DNA of 64,000 nucleotides from an uncultured Lachnospiraceae bacterium (GCA_947164865.1 CAMUYA010000002.1:62001-126000); one strand, 5' to 3'; shown: positions 18,392 through 27,176, counted from the first letter of the stretch. Numbers and translations: made by a program. Notes: generated by a model from the letters alone, not told the origin.

Positions 18392-18445
18392 TTAGACAGA
18401 TTTTAAGCAATAATTATATGGTAGTTTTTATGCCCATTTGGGCAT
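18392..18445 (+). promoter_or_regulatory. Candidate promoter with a perfect palindrome downstream
   Basis: TTAGAC (18392-18397) and TTATAT (18414-18419) are 16 bases apart and could form a promoter for the RR-GGDEF/galactose run. Eleven bases further on is a perfect 7-2-7 inverted repeat (ATGCCCA-TT-TGGGCAT, 18430-18445), about where transcription would start. It could be a repressor operator or a 5' UTR hairpin. The palindrome is certain; the promoter match is moderate. Confidence 0.45.
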
Positions 18446-18523
18446 GAACTCTCACAGCTCAAAAGATATCACAAATGATGGATTTTGAAAAGGGTTTGCT
18501 GTAAGCGAGATCGGGAAGGACGT

Positions 18524-19873
18524 ATGAGCAGGATATATATTTGTGACGATGACAAAATGGTTCTGAACATGCTATCAAGGGTACTTGGGGAACAAAACAG
18601 CGTGGAGACTGCCCAGAGCGTAGAGGAGCTTATGAATCTGGTCGACCGGGAATCACCGGATCTTTTGCTTCTGGATTATCTGATGCCGGGGTGCAACGGT
18701 CTTCAGGGTCTGGAACTCCTTAAATCAAAGGGATATCCCGACAGATTCTCCGTTATCATGATAACGGGAGAGCAGCAGCCCGAGCTTGAGATCACATCCC
18801 TTAACCTTGGCGTGGAGGACTTTATCAACAAGCCGTTTAAGCCGGAGGTGCTCACCAAGAGGGTACAGATGATCCTGGACAGGAAAGCCTCGCAGGAAGA
18901 TATGAACCGCAAGATGGAGGAGATTACCTATAAGTCCTTCCATGATTCAATGACCGGGCTTTATAACAGGGAATATGCCGAAAAGAATATAGACAGGCTC
19001 CTTGAGGAGACGGGAAAAGGTGCCTTTGCCATGATAGATCTTGATAATTTCAAGTATCTTAATGACGCCTACGGACACCGCTCGGGGGATGATGCTATCT
19101 GCGTGGTGGCAGGTATTCTGGAAGAGGCGTCAAGGGACAAAGGGTTTTCCTTCCGGCTCGGGGGAGACGAATTCGGTATTTTTCTGTATAAATATGAAAC
19201 AAGGGCCGATGTGGAGAAGTTTATCACGGATCTGTTCGGGGAATACAACCGGCAGGCCGTGGAAAAGGACTTCCTTGTTAACTCATCACTTTCCATAGGT
19301 ATTGCGATAGCATTTGATGACGGAAAGAGCTTTGAGGAGCTCTATGCCGCTGCGGACAAGGCTTTGTACTGTGCCAAGAGGGACGGAAAAAACGGGTATT
19401 GCTTTTATACCGCAGATTATACCGATACCGCAAGAAGCCGCGCGGAGGTTGTGGATATCAGACAGCTTCGCAAGCTGATAGAGGACAGAAAGGAAATACG
19501 TGACAGGAGGGGGATCTATAAGGTTGATTACCGTGAATTCCAGCGTATTTACAATTTCATCGAAAGATGTCTGGAAAGGACACATCAGACTGCAAAGCTG
19601 GTCATGGTGGCGCTCAACTGCGAACATGATGAGAGCCCCAGGGATATAGAGATCAAGATGAAAAGCGTGGAGCAGGCCATAGCAGGATCCCTTCGCCGCA
19701 ATGATGTGGGAACAAGATACAGCATTACGCAGTATCTGCTCGTACTGATAGATGTTCAGGAGGGCGCGATGGAAAACGTGATCGAGACCCGTATCAGAAA
19801 GAAATATGTTGAGATCTCCGGAAGGGACAGCAGTGAGCTGTTATTTGAGGAGATGGACATAGAGGAAGAATAA
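18524..19873 (+). CDS. Response regulator with GGDEF domain and a degenerate second GGDEF-like domain
   Basis: 449 residues from ATG 18524, which has GGGAAGGA just upstream. The receiver domain (1-120) has the acidic pair CDDD, phosphoacceptor Asp51 in LLLLDYLMP, a TGE threonine and NKPFKP lysine. A diguanylate cyclase domain follows (about 140-300) with DSMTGLYNREYA and an intact FRLGGDEFGIF; no RxxD inhibitory site is seen. Residues about 309-430 look like a second GGDEF fold with the signature eroded: LRRNDVGTRYSITQYLLVLI aligns with the usual LRxxDxxxRxGGDEFxxLL. The protein probably makes cyclic di-GMP when phosphorylated. It is followed by galK, galT and a hybrid kinase that could be its phosphodonor. 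Confidence 0.9.
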   Translation: MSRIYICDDDKMVLNMLSRVLGEQNSVETAQSVEELMNLVDRESPDLLLLDYLMPGCNGLQGLELLKSKGYPDRFSVIMITGEQQPELEITSLNLGVEDFINKPFKPEVLTKRVQMILDRKASQEDMNRKMEEITYKSFHDSMTGLYNREYAEKNIDRLLEETGKGAFAMIDLDNFKYLNDAYGHRSGDDAICVVAGILEEASRDKGFSFRLGGDEFGIFLYKYETRADVEKFITDLFGEYNRQAVEKDFLVNSSLSIGIAIAFDDGKSFEELYAAADKALYCAKRDGKNGYCFYTADYTDTARSRAEVVDIRQLRKLIEDRKEIRDRRGIYKVDYREFQRIYNFIERCLERTHQTAKLVMVALNCEHDESPRDIEIKMKSVEQAIAGSLRRNDVGTRYSITQYLLVLIDVQEGAMENVIETRIRKKYVEISGRDSSELLFEEMDIEEE

Positions 19874-19918
19874 GAGGAATAAATAGATTTGGATCATTTG
19901 ATCCGGAAGAGGTTTGTC

Positions 19919-21094
19919 ATGTCTGAGATGAAAGAGGTAGTACTTAATAAGTTCGAGGAAATTTTTGGTGATGCAAAAGAAGCAAAGGCTTACTTTGCGC
20001 CGGGAAGAGTAAATCTCATCGGCGAGCATACGGATTATAACGGAGGGCACGTATTTCCCTGCGCGCTTACTATAGGAACATACGGCGCGGCGAGAAAAAG
20101 AACAGACAGGCTGTGCCGCTTCTACTCAATGAATTTTGAGGAACTTGGGGTTATCGAAGTGGATCTGAACGGGGAGATAAAGCCCTCGGAAAAGCTTAAC
20201 TGGGTCAACTATCCGCTCGGGATCGTGTGGGCATTTGAACAAAAAGGAATGAAGATCGATGCAGGATTTGATCTTTTACTTAATGGAAATATCCCCAACG
20301 GATCGGGATTGTCATCATCTGCTTCCGTCGAGGTGCTCACGGGATTTATCCTGAGGGATATGTACGGGTTTGATGTGACAAATCAGGATCTTGCTCTTAT
20401 CGGTCAGTTTTCGGAGAACAAGTTTAACGGTGTGAACTGTGGTATCATGGATCAGTTCGCCATTGCAATGGGAAAGAAGGATCACGCCATATTCCTTGAT
20501 ACCGCCACATTGCAGTATGAGTATGCACCTTTAAAGCTTGACGGAGCCAAGATCGTGATAGCCTGCTCAAACAAGAAGCGGGGACTCGGTGATTCCAAGT
20601 ATAACGAGCGCAGGCAGGAGTGTGAGGATGCACTTGCTTCTCTTCAGACGATGGTAGACATTAAGAGCCTTGGTGATCTGGATGAAGCTACATACGAGAA
20701 ACTTTCACCGGTAATAAAGGACGGGACCAAATGCCGCCGTGCAAGACATGCCATATATGAGAACCAGCGCACCATACAGGCTGTAGATGCGCTTAAAGCA
20801 GGAAACCTCAAGGCCTTTGGCCAGCTTATGAACGAATCTCACAAGTCTCTGAGGGACGATTATGAGGTGACGGGAAAAGAGCTTGATACGCTGGTTGACG
20901 CAGCATGGAAGGTGCCCGGTGTGATAGGTTCCAGAATGACCGGAGCCGGATTCGGTGGATGCACGGTCTCAATCGTAAAACAGGAAAATATTGATGAATT
21001 CATAAAAGAAGTCGGCGACACTTACGAGAAGGAAATAGGCTACAAAGCAGACTTTTATGTTGTTGAGATAGGTGACGGTCCCTGCGTATTATAA
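19919..21094 (+). CDS. galK: Galactokinase
   Basis: 391 residues. Phosphorylates galactose to galactose-1-phosphate, first step of the Leloir pathway. The galactokinase signature GRVNLIGEHTDYNGGHVFP is near the N-terminus, the ATP loop is NGSGLSSSASVEVL, and the C-terminal GHMP motif is SRMTGAGFGGCTVS. ATG 19919 has GGAAGAGG 6 bases upstream; a TTG at 19889 lacks a ribosome binding site. It begins 45 bases after the RR-GGDEF gene and is followed by galT after 54 bases, all on the same strand with no terminator seen. Confidence 0.96.
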   Translation: MSEMKEVVLNKFEEIFGDAKEAKAYFAPGRVNLIGEHTDYNGGHVFPCALTIGTYGAARKRTDRLCRFYSMNFEELGVIEVDLNGEIKPSEKLNWVNYPLGIVWAFEQKGMKIDAGFDLLLNGNIPNGSGLSSSASVEVLTGFILRDMYGFDVTNQDLALIGQFSENKFNGVNCGIMDQFAIAMGKKDHAIFLDTATLQYEYAPLKLDGAKIVIACSNKKRGLGDSKYNERRQECEDALASLQTMVDIKSLGDLDEATYEKLSPVIKDGTKCRRARHAIYENQRTIQAVDALKAGNLKAFGQLMNESHKSLRDDYEVTGKELDTLVDAAWKVPGVIGSRMTGAGFGGCTVSIVKQENIDEFIKEVGDTYEKEIGYKADFYVVEIGDGPCVL

Positions 21095-21148
21095 GCAGGG
21101 CCGGCGGTACAGCCGCGGTAATAGAAGTTTTGAGAGGTAACTTAGATC

Positions 21149-22684
21149 ATGATACAGGATTCCATTGCAAAGCTCGTCAGATACGGTGTTCAGACAGAGC
21201 TTTTGGAAAAGGAAGATATAATTTTCACCGTAAACAGGCTTCTGGAGCTGTTTAAACAGGATGAAATATCCGAAGAGGCGCTGGAATACGCAGCCGGAGA
21301 AGAGTTTTTCCCGGATGATGAGATCGGGAGCGGCAAAGCTCTTGAACAGATCCTTGAGGAAATGCTGGAGTATGCTTCTTCTGAGGGATTTGTGGACGGA
21401 TCATCCGTTACGGAAAAGGATCTTTTTGATACGAAGATCATGAGTCTTCTTATGCCCAGACCGAGCGAAGTAATAAAGCACTTCCGCGAGATTTACGATG
21501 AGAAGGGCCCGGAAGCGGCGACGGATTATTACTATGACCTGAGCCGCAATTCGGATTATATCAGACGATACCGCATCTCAAAGGATGTAAAGTGGGTGGC
21601 TCCGACCCAGTACGGAGACCTTGATATCACGATCAATCTGTCAAAGCCGGAGAAGGATCCCAGAGCTATCGCTGCAGCTAAAAATGCCAGGCAGTCAGGC
21701 TACCCGAAATGCCTTCTTTGCCGCGAGAATGAAGGGTATGCGGGAAGGATGGATCATCCTGCAAGACAGAATCACCGCATCATTCCGGTGGAGATAAATA
21801 AGAGTGCGTGGGGGTTTCAGTACAGCCCCTATGTATATTATAACGAGCATTGTATCGTGTTTAATTCAAAGCATGTTCCCATGAAGATAGAGCACGACAC
21901 ATTCTGCAAGCTGTTTGATTTTGTAAAGCAGTTCCCTCACTATTTCGTGGGATCGAATGCGGATCTTCCCATTGTGGGAGGCTCGATCCTTTCCCATGAT
22001 CATTTTCAGGGAGGGCACTATGAGTTTGCCATGGCTAAGGCTCCGGTCGAAAAGCAGTTTACTATCCCGGGGTTTGAGGATGTATCAGCCGGTATAGTAA
22101 AGTGGCCGATGTCTGTTATCAGATTGTCTTCGGACAGTACGGACCGTATCATTGCACTGGCTGACAGAATACTTGAAAAGTGGCGCGGTTATTCCGATGA
22201 GGAGCTGTTTATCTTCTCCGAGACAGAGGGAGAGCCTCATAATACCATAACTCCCATTGCCAGGAAGAGGGGAGAAAAGTATGAGCTTGATCTGGTGCTG
22301 AGAAATAATATAACCACTGAGGAGCACCCGCTGGGAGTGTTTCATCCCCATGCAGAGCTTCATCACATCAAGAAGGAAAACATCGGGCTTATAGAGGTTA
22401 TGGGGCTTGCGGTGCTTCCGGCCAGACTTAAGGGTGAGATGGCGGCTCTCAGAGAAGCCATACTCGAAGGGAAGGATCTGAGGCGAGATGAGGTTCTTGA
22501 TAAGCACGCAGACTGGGTAGATGAGTTCAGATCAAAGTATGACAGCATAAACGACAGTAATATTGACAAGATAATAAGGGACGAAATAGGTCTTGTATTC
22601 ATGCGTGTGCTCGAGGATGCGGGTGTGTATAAGCGTGATGACAAAGGACAGAGGGGTTTTATAAGATTTATCGAGTCTGTTTGA
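21149..22684 (+). CDS. galT: Galactose-1-phosphate uridylyltransferase, Bacillota type (GalT2)
   Basis: 511 residues. Transfers UMP from UDP-glucose to galactose-1-phosphate. This is the longer galT class of Gram-positive bacteria, recognised by YPKCLLCRENEGYAGR, by SILSHDHFQGGHY (containing the H-x-H-x-Q-like catalytic histidines) and by LGVFHPHAELHHIKKENIG near the C-terminus. GAGAGGT lies upstream of the ATG. It sits between galK and the hybrid kinase gene, which starts only 9 bases after the galT stop. No galE is visible in this window. Confidence 0.95.
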   Translation: MIQDSIAKLVRYGVQTELLEKEDIIFTVNRLLELFKQDEISEEALEYAAGEEFFPDDEIGSGKALEQILEEMLEYASSEGFVDGSSVTEKDLFDTKIMSLLMPRPSEVIKHFREIYDEKGPEAATDYYYDLSRNSDYIRRYRISKDVKWVAPTQYGDLDITINLSKPEKDPRAIAAAKNARQSGYPKCLLCRENEGYAGRMDHPARQNHRIIPVEINKSAWGFQYSPYVYYNEHCIVFNSKHVPMKIEHDTFCKLFDFVKQFPHYFVGSNADLPIVGGSILSHDHFQGGHYEFAMAKAPVEKQFTIPGFEDVSAGIVKWPMSVIRLSSDSTDRIIALADRILEKWRGYSDEELFIFSETEGEPHNTITPIARKRGEKYELDLVLRNNITTEEHPLGVFHPHAELHHIKKENIGLIEVMGLAVLPARLKGEMAALREAILEGKDLRRDEVLDKHADWVDEFRSKYDSINDSNIDKIIRDEIGLVFMRVLEDAGVYKRDDKGQRGFIRFIESV

Positions 22685-22693
22685 GGATGAATT

Positions 22694-25054
22694 ATGAAAA
22701 AGACCGCAACGGATCTAATATATAAGATAATACAGGGCATTGTCGCAGTGCTTTGTATTGGCATTGCGGTCATATATATCATAGGTCAGTTTTTTACCAA
22801 AAACCCTGTTCTGTACGATACTTATTTTGAAAGACTTGATACCGTGTGGAAGCATACGGATGAGAATGGCGTTACGGAAGAGTACACATATCCCGCTTAT
22901 TTTGATGTAACGGGTGAAAAAGTGTTTACCACAAGCACTGTACTTCCGTCCGAGATAAGGAGCAACTGGTTTCTGTTTATCAAGACCGGAAGAAGCTTTT
23001 CGGCCTATGTGGGTGATGATCTCAGATGTGAACACGACCTTGATCATACCCGGTTTGGAGCAAATACAAAATCCATGTGGCTCCCGATCACGATATACCC
23101 TTCCGATGCCGGTCAGACACTCCGGATAGTGCGCGAAAACTACATGTATGACACCTACACCCTAAGCGAGATTTATATCGGCTATCGCATGGGTCTGGTG
23201 AATAATATAGTTGCTCAGAACAATTTCATTCTAGTCCTGGCCTTTTCGCTGTTTATCTTCAGTTTTATGAGCACCTGTATAAGCATAGGTTACCGGATTA
23301 AAACACGTCAGAGCTTTGCGCTGATGTATCTTTCCATTGCGGTTTTAGCAAGTTCGACCTGGCTTCTTTTGGATAATTTTGCATATCCGTTCCTTTTCGG
23401 GAACTATTTTATCGACGGTACGGTGGAGCTCCTCATAGTGTTGCTTCTCCCATTCCCCTTTTCATTGTATCTGAATATACTTCAGCACCGCAGATATCAG
23501 AAATACTATAATATCCTGAATTCGATAGTTGTGCTGAACTTTTTGGTGTTCACTTTTTTACATTTCAGTGACATCAGGAATTTCAACCATACGATAACCT
23601 TCATCAACGCAAGCATAGGAATCGTAGCTCTGGTTTTATTCGGATTTCTGGTATATGATTCAATCATTAAGCATAATAGGGACTATGCCATAATCGCCAT
23701 AGGTTTCGGCGGATTTATAATATTTTCGGTTGCCGAAGCAATCCACCTGAGCCTGCATTCCCATTCCAATGACGGTATTTTTGTTGCGATCGGACTGCTG
23801 GGGTTATATGCATGTGCGATTATTTACGAGGTGGTCAACATAAGCGATCTTCATGCCAAAACTCTCGAGGCACAGGAGTCAAACTCCGCAAAATCAGCTT
23901 TTCTTGCGAATATGTCCCACGAGATAAGAACCCCCATCAATGCGATAATAGGGATGAATGAACTCATTCTAAGGGAGAAGCCCAATGATGTAATAAGGGA
24001 TTATTCGGAAAATATCAGCATTGCCAGCAGAAATCTGCTTGATCTTGTAAATGATATTCTCGACTTTTCCAAGATAGAGCAGGGGCATATGGATATCCTG
24101 GAGGATAAATACGGGCTCAGACAGGTTATCACAGGCGTTCTCGCCATGATAAGCATTAAGGCGGATGAAAAAGGTTTGGCCCTGGAAACCGATATTTCAA
24201 AGGATCTTCCGAAGGTTCTTTGGGGAGATGAAAAGAGAATAAGGGAGATCATGCTTAATCTTCTTAACAATTCCGTCAAATACACCGAGAAGGGGACCGT
24301 TACATTTACTGTCAGGTCCGAAGCGGAGACAGATGATATCATTCGCCTTGTGATAGTCGTGAAGGATACCGGGATCGGGATCAAGGAGGAAGACAGAGAG
24401 AGGCTGTTTAGCAGGTTTGAGAGATTAGACAGCAAAAAGAACAGGAATATCGAAGGAACGGGACTGGGACTGGCCATAACGGCAAAGCTTGTTTCTTTGA
24501 TGGGTGGTACCATTGACTGCAAGAGCACATATGGGGCCGGAAGTGAATTTACGGCTGTAATACTGCAGAAGGTAATAGATGCTTCTCCAATGGGGGATAT
24601 CAATAAATACGTACCCGAAGAGGGATCCGGCACCGACGGGAGGCACAATTCCTATATCTGTCCCGATGCAGAGATCCTGGTGGTGGATGATAACGATATG
24701 AACCTTAAAGTGGCAAAGGGACTGCTCAAGGCTACTCAGGCAAAAGTGACGATCTGTAAAAGCGGTGCAGAAATGCTCGAGCTCACAAAGGAAAAGAAGT
24801 ATGATATCATTCTCCTGGACCACATGATGCCGGTAATGGACGGTATAGAGGCTCTGGAAGAATTAAAGAAACAAAAAGGTAATGCCAATATAAATACACC
24901 GGTGATAGCACTCACGGCGAATGCGATCCTCGGTGCAAAGGAGATGTATCTGGAGAAGGGATTCTCGGATTATATAAGTAAACCCATGAGGGTGAGCGAA
25001 CTAATGGATGTGACGGAAAGACATCTTCCTGCCGATAAGGTGATCAGGCAGTAG
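22694..25054 (+). CDS. 7TM-type hybrid sensor histidine kinase (REC at C-terminus)
   Basis: 786 residues. An N-terminal membrane anchor (about 10-35) and an extracellular domain (about 35-170) precede seven hydrophobic segments (about 175-400), the layout of 7TMR-DISM receptors. The kinase core has the H-box [14 protein letters not shown] (His409), the N-box LLNNSVKYTEKG, and G-boxes DTGIGIKEEDRE and GTGLGLAI. A receiver domain follows (VVDDNDMNLKVAKGLL; phosphoacceptor Asp709 in ILLDHMMP; lysine in ISKPM). There is no output domain, so the phosphate probably passes to another receiver; the REC-GGDEF protein at the head of the same run is a natural candidate. Gap from galT is 9 bases. A paralogue lies at 48640-50457. 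Confidence 0.9.
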   Translation: MKKTATDLIYKIIQGIVAVLCIGIAVIYIIGQFFTKNPVLYDTYFERLDTVWKHTDENGVTEEYTYPAYFDVTGEKVFTTSTVLPSEIRSNWFLFIKTGRSFSAYVGDDLRCEHDLDHTRFGANTKSMWLPITIYPSDAGQTLRIVRENYMYDTYTLSEIYIGYRMGLVNNIVAQNNFILVLAFSLFIFSFMSTCISIGYRIKTRQSFALMYLSIAVLASSTWLLLDNFAYPFLFGNYFIDGTVELLIVLLLPFPFSLYLNILQHRRYQKYYNILNSIVVLNFLVFTFLHFSDIRNFNHTITFINASIGIVALVLFGFLVYDSIIKHNRDYAIIAIGFGGFIIFSVAEAIHLSLHSHSNDGIFVAIGLLGLYACAIIYEVVNISDLHAKTLEAQESNSAKSAFLANMSHEIRTPINAIIGMNELILREKPNDVIRDYSENISIASRNLLDLVNDILDFSKIEQGHMDILEDKYGLRQVITGVLAMISIKADEKGLALETDISKDLPKVLWGDEKRIREIMLNLLNNSVKYTEKGTVTFTVRSEAETDDIIRLVIVVKDTGIGIKEEDRERLFSRFERLDSKKNRNIEGTGLGLAITAKLVSLMGGTIDCKSTYGAGSEFTAVILQKVIDASPMGDINKYVPEEGSGTDGRHNSYICPDAEILVVDDNDMNLKVAKGLLKATQAKVTICKSGAEMLELTKEKKYDIILLDHMMPVMDGIEALEELKKQKGNANINTPVIALTANAILGAKEMYLEKGFSDYISKPMRVSELMDVTERHLPADKVIRQ

Positions 25055-25117
25055 CGATCAAAAGCCAAATCAATCATAGAGTCAAAGCAATTAAACAGCA
25101 AAAATGCTTTTAAACTG

Positions 25118-25735
25118 TCAGTTTTGCGTATACTCCTTTAGATCGGAAATCAGGCCTTTGGTGGTGATCAGATTCATTTTTTCCACGGTATCTATAAGGG
25201 AGAGGATCTTGTCGGTCTCACCGCGCTTGTTGTAATAAGAAGCCAGTCTGCGATACACCGAGGGGGCGTCGGAATTAATGCTGACTTCGTACTCCATTAT
25301 TCTGACAGCAGCGTCGGTCTGACCCTTCTCCCAGAGATGGTCAGCCCACTTTTGAAGTGTCTGGATCAGGGTCGTGTACCTGTTGTCACATTCCGACAGA
25401 TATGTCAGGTTAGCCACACCGTATTTCATCTTGAGATCCGTGTTGGTCATACCGGTCAGATTGATTATTTTTTCCTCCGCTAGCTCGCGGAGGTTTTTTA
25501 TGCAATCAGATACAGTCTCGTCATCCGGAAGCACGTCGACGGGAAGTTTGTCTAAATCCACCGAAAGATATTCGACATCGTCAAGGGGCTTGCGACGGAC
25601 GTTATTAGCCTCCGCTTCGCGTTTCCAGAAGGCCTTGTCGGCACGTTCGTTCTTTCCGCGGGCCTTTCTTATGGCGTACTGAAGCACGCCGATAAACATT
25701 ATTACACTTAACAGAATGGGAAAATGTAATCGCAT
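25118..25735 (-). CDS. Membrane-anchored protein of unknown function with TPR-like C-terminus
   Basis: 205 residues from ATG 25735, not recognised. An N-terminal hydrophobic helix (PILLSVIMFIGVLQYAI) is followed by a basic, charged region (RKARGKNERADKAFWKREAEANNVRR), so the bulk of the protein is probably cytoplasmic. The C-terminal half is helical and resembles tetratricopeptide units (WADHLWEKGQTDAAVRIMEYEV, then YRRLASYYNKRGETDKILSLI). Upstream in-frame TTG 25780 is less likely because it has no ribosome binding site. It is convergent with the hybrid kinase gene and divergent from the next run. Possible scaffold or protein-interaction role; function unknown. Confidence 0.7.
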   Translation of the reverse strand: MRLHFPILLSVIMFIGVLQYAIRKARGKNERADKAFWKREAEANNVRRKPLDDVEYLSVDLDKLPVDVLPDDETVSDCIKNLRELAEEKIINLTGMTNTDLKMKYGVANLTYLSECDNRYTTLIQTLQKWADHLWEKGQTDAAVRIMEYEVSINSDAPSVYRRLASYYNKRGETDKILSLIDTVEKMNLITTKGLISDLKEYTQN

Positions 25736-25781
25736 TTGCCAAATCCGCCCTGTGGCGGCTCCAAATAAATATCCGCCCAAG

Positions 25782-25810
25782 TTGCGCGGAATGAATAATT
25801 GCGTTATAAT
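25782..25810 (+). promoter_or_regulatory. SigmaA-type promoter upstream of the small-ORF/AIRS/Lrp/LeuA-AraC run
   Basis: TTGCGC (25782-25787) and a perfect TATAAT (25805-25810) are separated by exactly 17 bases. Transcription would start near 25817, about 90 bases before the 34-codon reading frame. It is the only good promoter seen between here and the foldase gene. Confidence 0.55.
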
Positions 25811-25905
25811 GTCGTATTAGGGTTGGCGCAAAAAACAGCAGATAGTACCTATATTATATGCGCTTTGAAACACGGACACAGACACACACATCAAAAGGAA
25901 AAAAT

Positions 25906-26010
25906 ATGTTTAACCTGAACAGCAAAAAAAATAAGCGTATCATGGCTGCCGTTATAGTGGCGGTGCTGGTCGTTGCCATGGTCGTACCATTGATTTTAGC
26001 ATATACTTAA
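25906..26010 (+). CDS. Small single-pass membrane peptide, 34 residues
   Basis: A reading frame of 34 codons plus TAA. It has an AAAAGGAAAA ribosome binding region 5-12 bases before the ATG. The product has a basic N-terminus (SKKNKR) followed by a hydrophobic stretch (IMAAVIVAVLVVAMVVPLIL), as expected for a positive-inside membrane peptide or a minimal secretion/regulatory peptide. It lies under a good promoter and 16 bases before the next gene. I do not recognise a named family. Coding potential is supported by the ribosome binding site, start context and hydrophobic pattern. Confidence 0.6.
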   Translation: MFNLNSKKNKRIMAAVIVAVLVVAMVVPLILAYT

Positions 26011-26026
26011 GCCGGATTCAATCGTT

Positions 26027-26641
26027 ATGCAAAACAGCGCAAAGCAGAAGAATAACAGATCCCTGGTAGTTACCGGGTATATCGGGCTTGGCGGGACCGC
26101 AGTGCTGGCAGGAGAATACCGGAGCCGGATAGATGAGCGTTTCCCAAGGTTTCTTTCCCGTGAGGCAATAGAAATGGGGAACAGAGACAGGCTTTACGAA
26201 GAGGAAAAACGCACCCTTGAAATAATAAAGGCATTTGCCCCGGATGGGCAGGTGAATGGGCCCGAAGGAGAAGGCGTCTTGTGTGTAAAAGCCGGAGAAG
26301 GCGGATTTCTCACGGCTATGTACCAAATGGCAGAAAGCTCCGGAGCCGGGTTTGAAACTGATCTGAGGAAGGTACCGATCAGGCAGGAGACCATTGAGAT
26401 ATGTGAGCTGCTTGAAGTGAATCCTTACCATCTGTACTGCGGCGGCTGCATAATATTAATGACTAAAGACGCGGGGCCTCTTATCTCGGAGCTGGAAAAA
26501 GAGGGGATAAACGCCGTTGTCATAGGTTACACAAACGATAAAAAGTCTCATATTCTATTTAATGACGGCACGGAAAGCCACCTGAACAGGCCACAGCCGG
26601 ATGAACTTGAAAGATTGGGACTGAACGGCAGGCTCCGGTGA
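26027..26641 (+). CDS. HypE/AIR-synthase-related C-terminal-domain protein
   Basis: 204 residues. The central and C-terminal parts (GEGGFLTAMYQMAESSGAGF, VPIRQETIEICELLEVNP, GGCIILMT, then the ELEKEGINAVVIGYT turn) resemble the C-terminal AIRS_C half of HypE, PurM and SelD-type enzymes. The N-terminal ATP-binding half is absent: only about 80 unrelated residues precede it, beginning SLVVTGYIGLGG. Without the dimeric ATP site it is probably not a classical synthase and may be regulatory or structural. It is followed 46 bases later by the Lrp regulator gene. The ribosome binding site is weak. The family assignment is by motif. Confidence 0.72.
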   Translation: MQNSAKQKNNRSLVVTGYIGLGGTAVLAGEYRSRIDERFPRFLSREAIEMGNRDRLYEEEKRTLEIIKAFAPDGQVNGPEGEGVLCVKAGEGGFLTAMYQMAESSGAGFETDLRKVPIRQETIEICELLEVNPYHLYCGGCIILMTKDAGPLISELEKEGINAVVIGYTNDKKSHILFNDGTESHLNRPQPDELERLGLNGRLR

Positions 26642-26687
26642 AGGAGATTGCCTAAATACAAAAATAACAGGAATCGAGGATGAGATC

Positions 26688-27176
26688 ATGAAAATGGAAG
26701 AAGAACTCTTGGCGATAATCGAAAAGAACAGCCGAATTGACTTGAAGGAACTTGCGGTCATCCTCGGTGTCAGTGAGATCGATATCGTAAATACTCTTCA
26801 GAAGCTGGAAGAGGAAGGCGTGGTATGCGGATACCACACAATGATCAACTGGGAGAAGACATCGATAGAAAAAGTAACCGCACTTATCGAAGTCAGGGTA
26901 ACTCCTCAGAGAGGACAGGGCTTTGACAATATAGCGGAGAGGATCTACAAATATCCGGAGGTACAGAGCGTGTATCTGATCTCGGGAGGGTACGACCTTC
27001 TTGTTACCCTTGAGGGAAAGACTCTGAGAGAGGTGTCGAGCTTTGTATCGGACAAGCTTTCGACGCTCGAGACAGTCCTCAGCACCGCAACACACTTTAT
27101 TCTTAAGAAATACAAGGATCATGGAACGATCCTGGGCGCAAAATCCGAAGATGAAAGGGAGATCGTTACTCCATGA
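26688..27176 (+). CDS. Lrp/AsnC-family transcriptional regulator
   Basis: 162 residues. The N-terminal winged helix-turn-helix (LLAIIEKNSRIDLKELAVILG, then DIVNTLQKLEEEGVVCGYHTMI) is followed by an RAM/AsnC ligand domain (TALIEVRVTPQRGQGFDNIAERI, VYLISGGYDLLVTLEG). Family members sense amino acids, often leucine, and control amino-acid metabolism. Its TGA overlaps the ATG of the aminotransferase gene (ATGA), so the two are translationally coupled. Lrp-aminotransferase pairs of this kind are common in Clostridia. The likely target is its own run, including the LeuA-AraC gene downstream; this is inferred. Confidence 0.9.
   Translation: MKMEEELLAIIEKNSRIDLKELAVILGVSEIDIVNTLQKLEEEGVVCGYHTMINWEKTSIEKVTALIEVRVTPQRGQGFDNIAERIYKYPEVQSVYLISGGYDLLVTLEGKTLREVSSFVSDKLSTLETVLSTATHFILKKYKDHGTILGAKSEDEREIVTP

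Noticed and set aside
24001..24648. Minus-strand frame of 215 codons in the hybrid kinase gene
   Set aside because: Antisense shadow of the ATPase/receiver region; no start signal or family features.
25084..25111. Terminator between the hybrid kinase and the TPR-like gene
   Set aside because: Only a 6-bp AAAGCA/TGCTTT stem with a long loop and four T; too weak to call.
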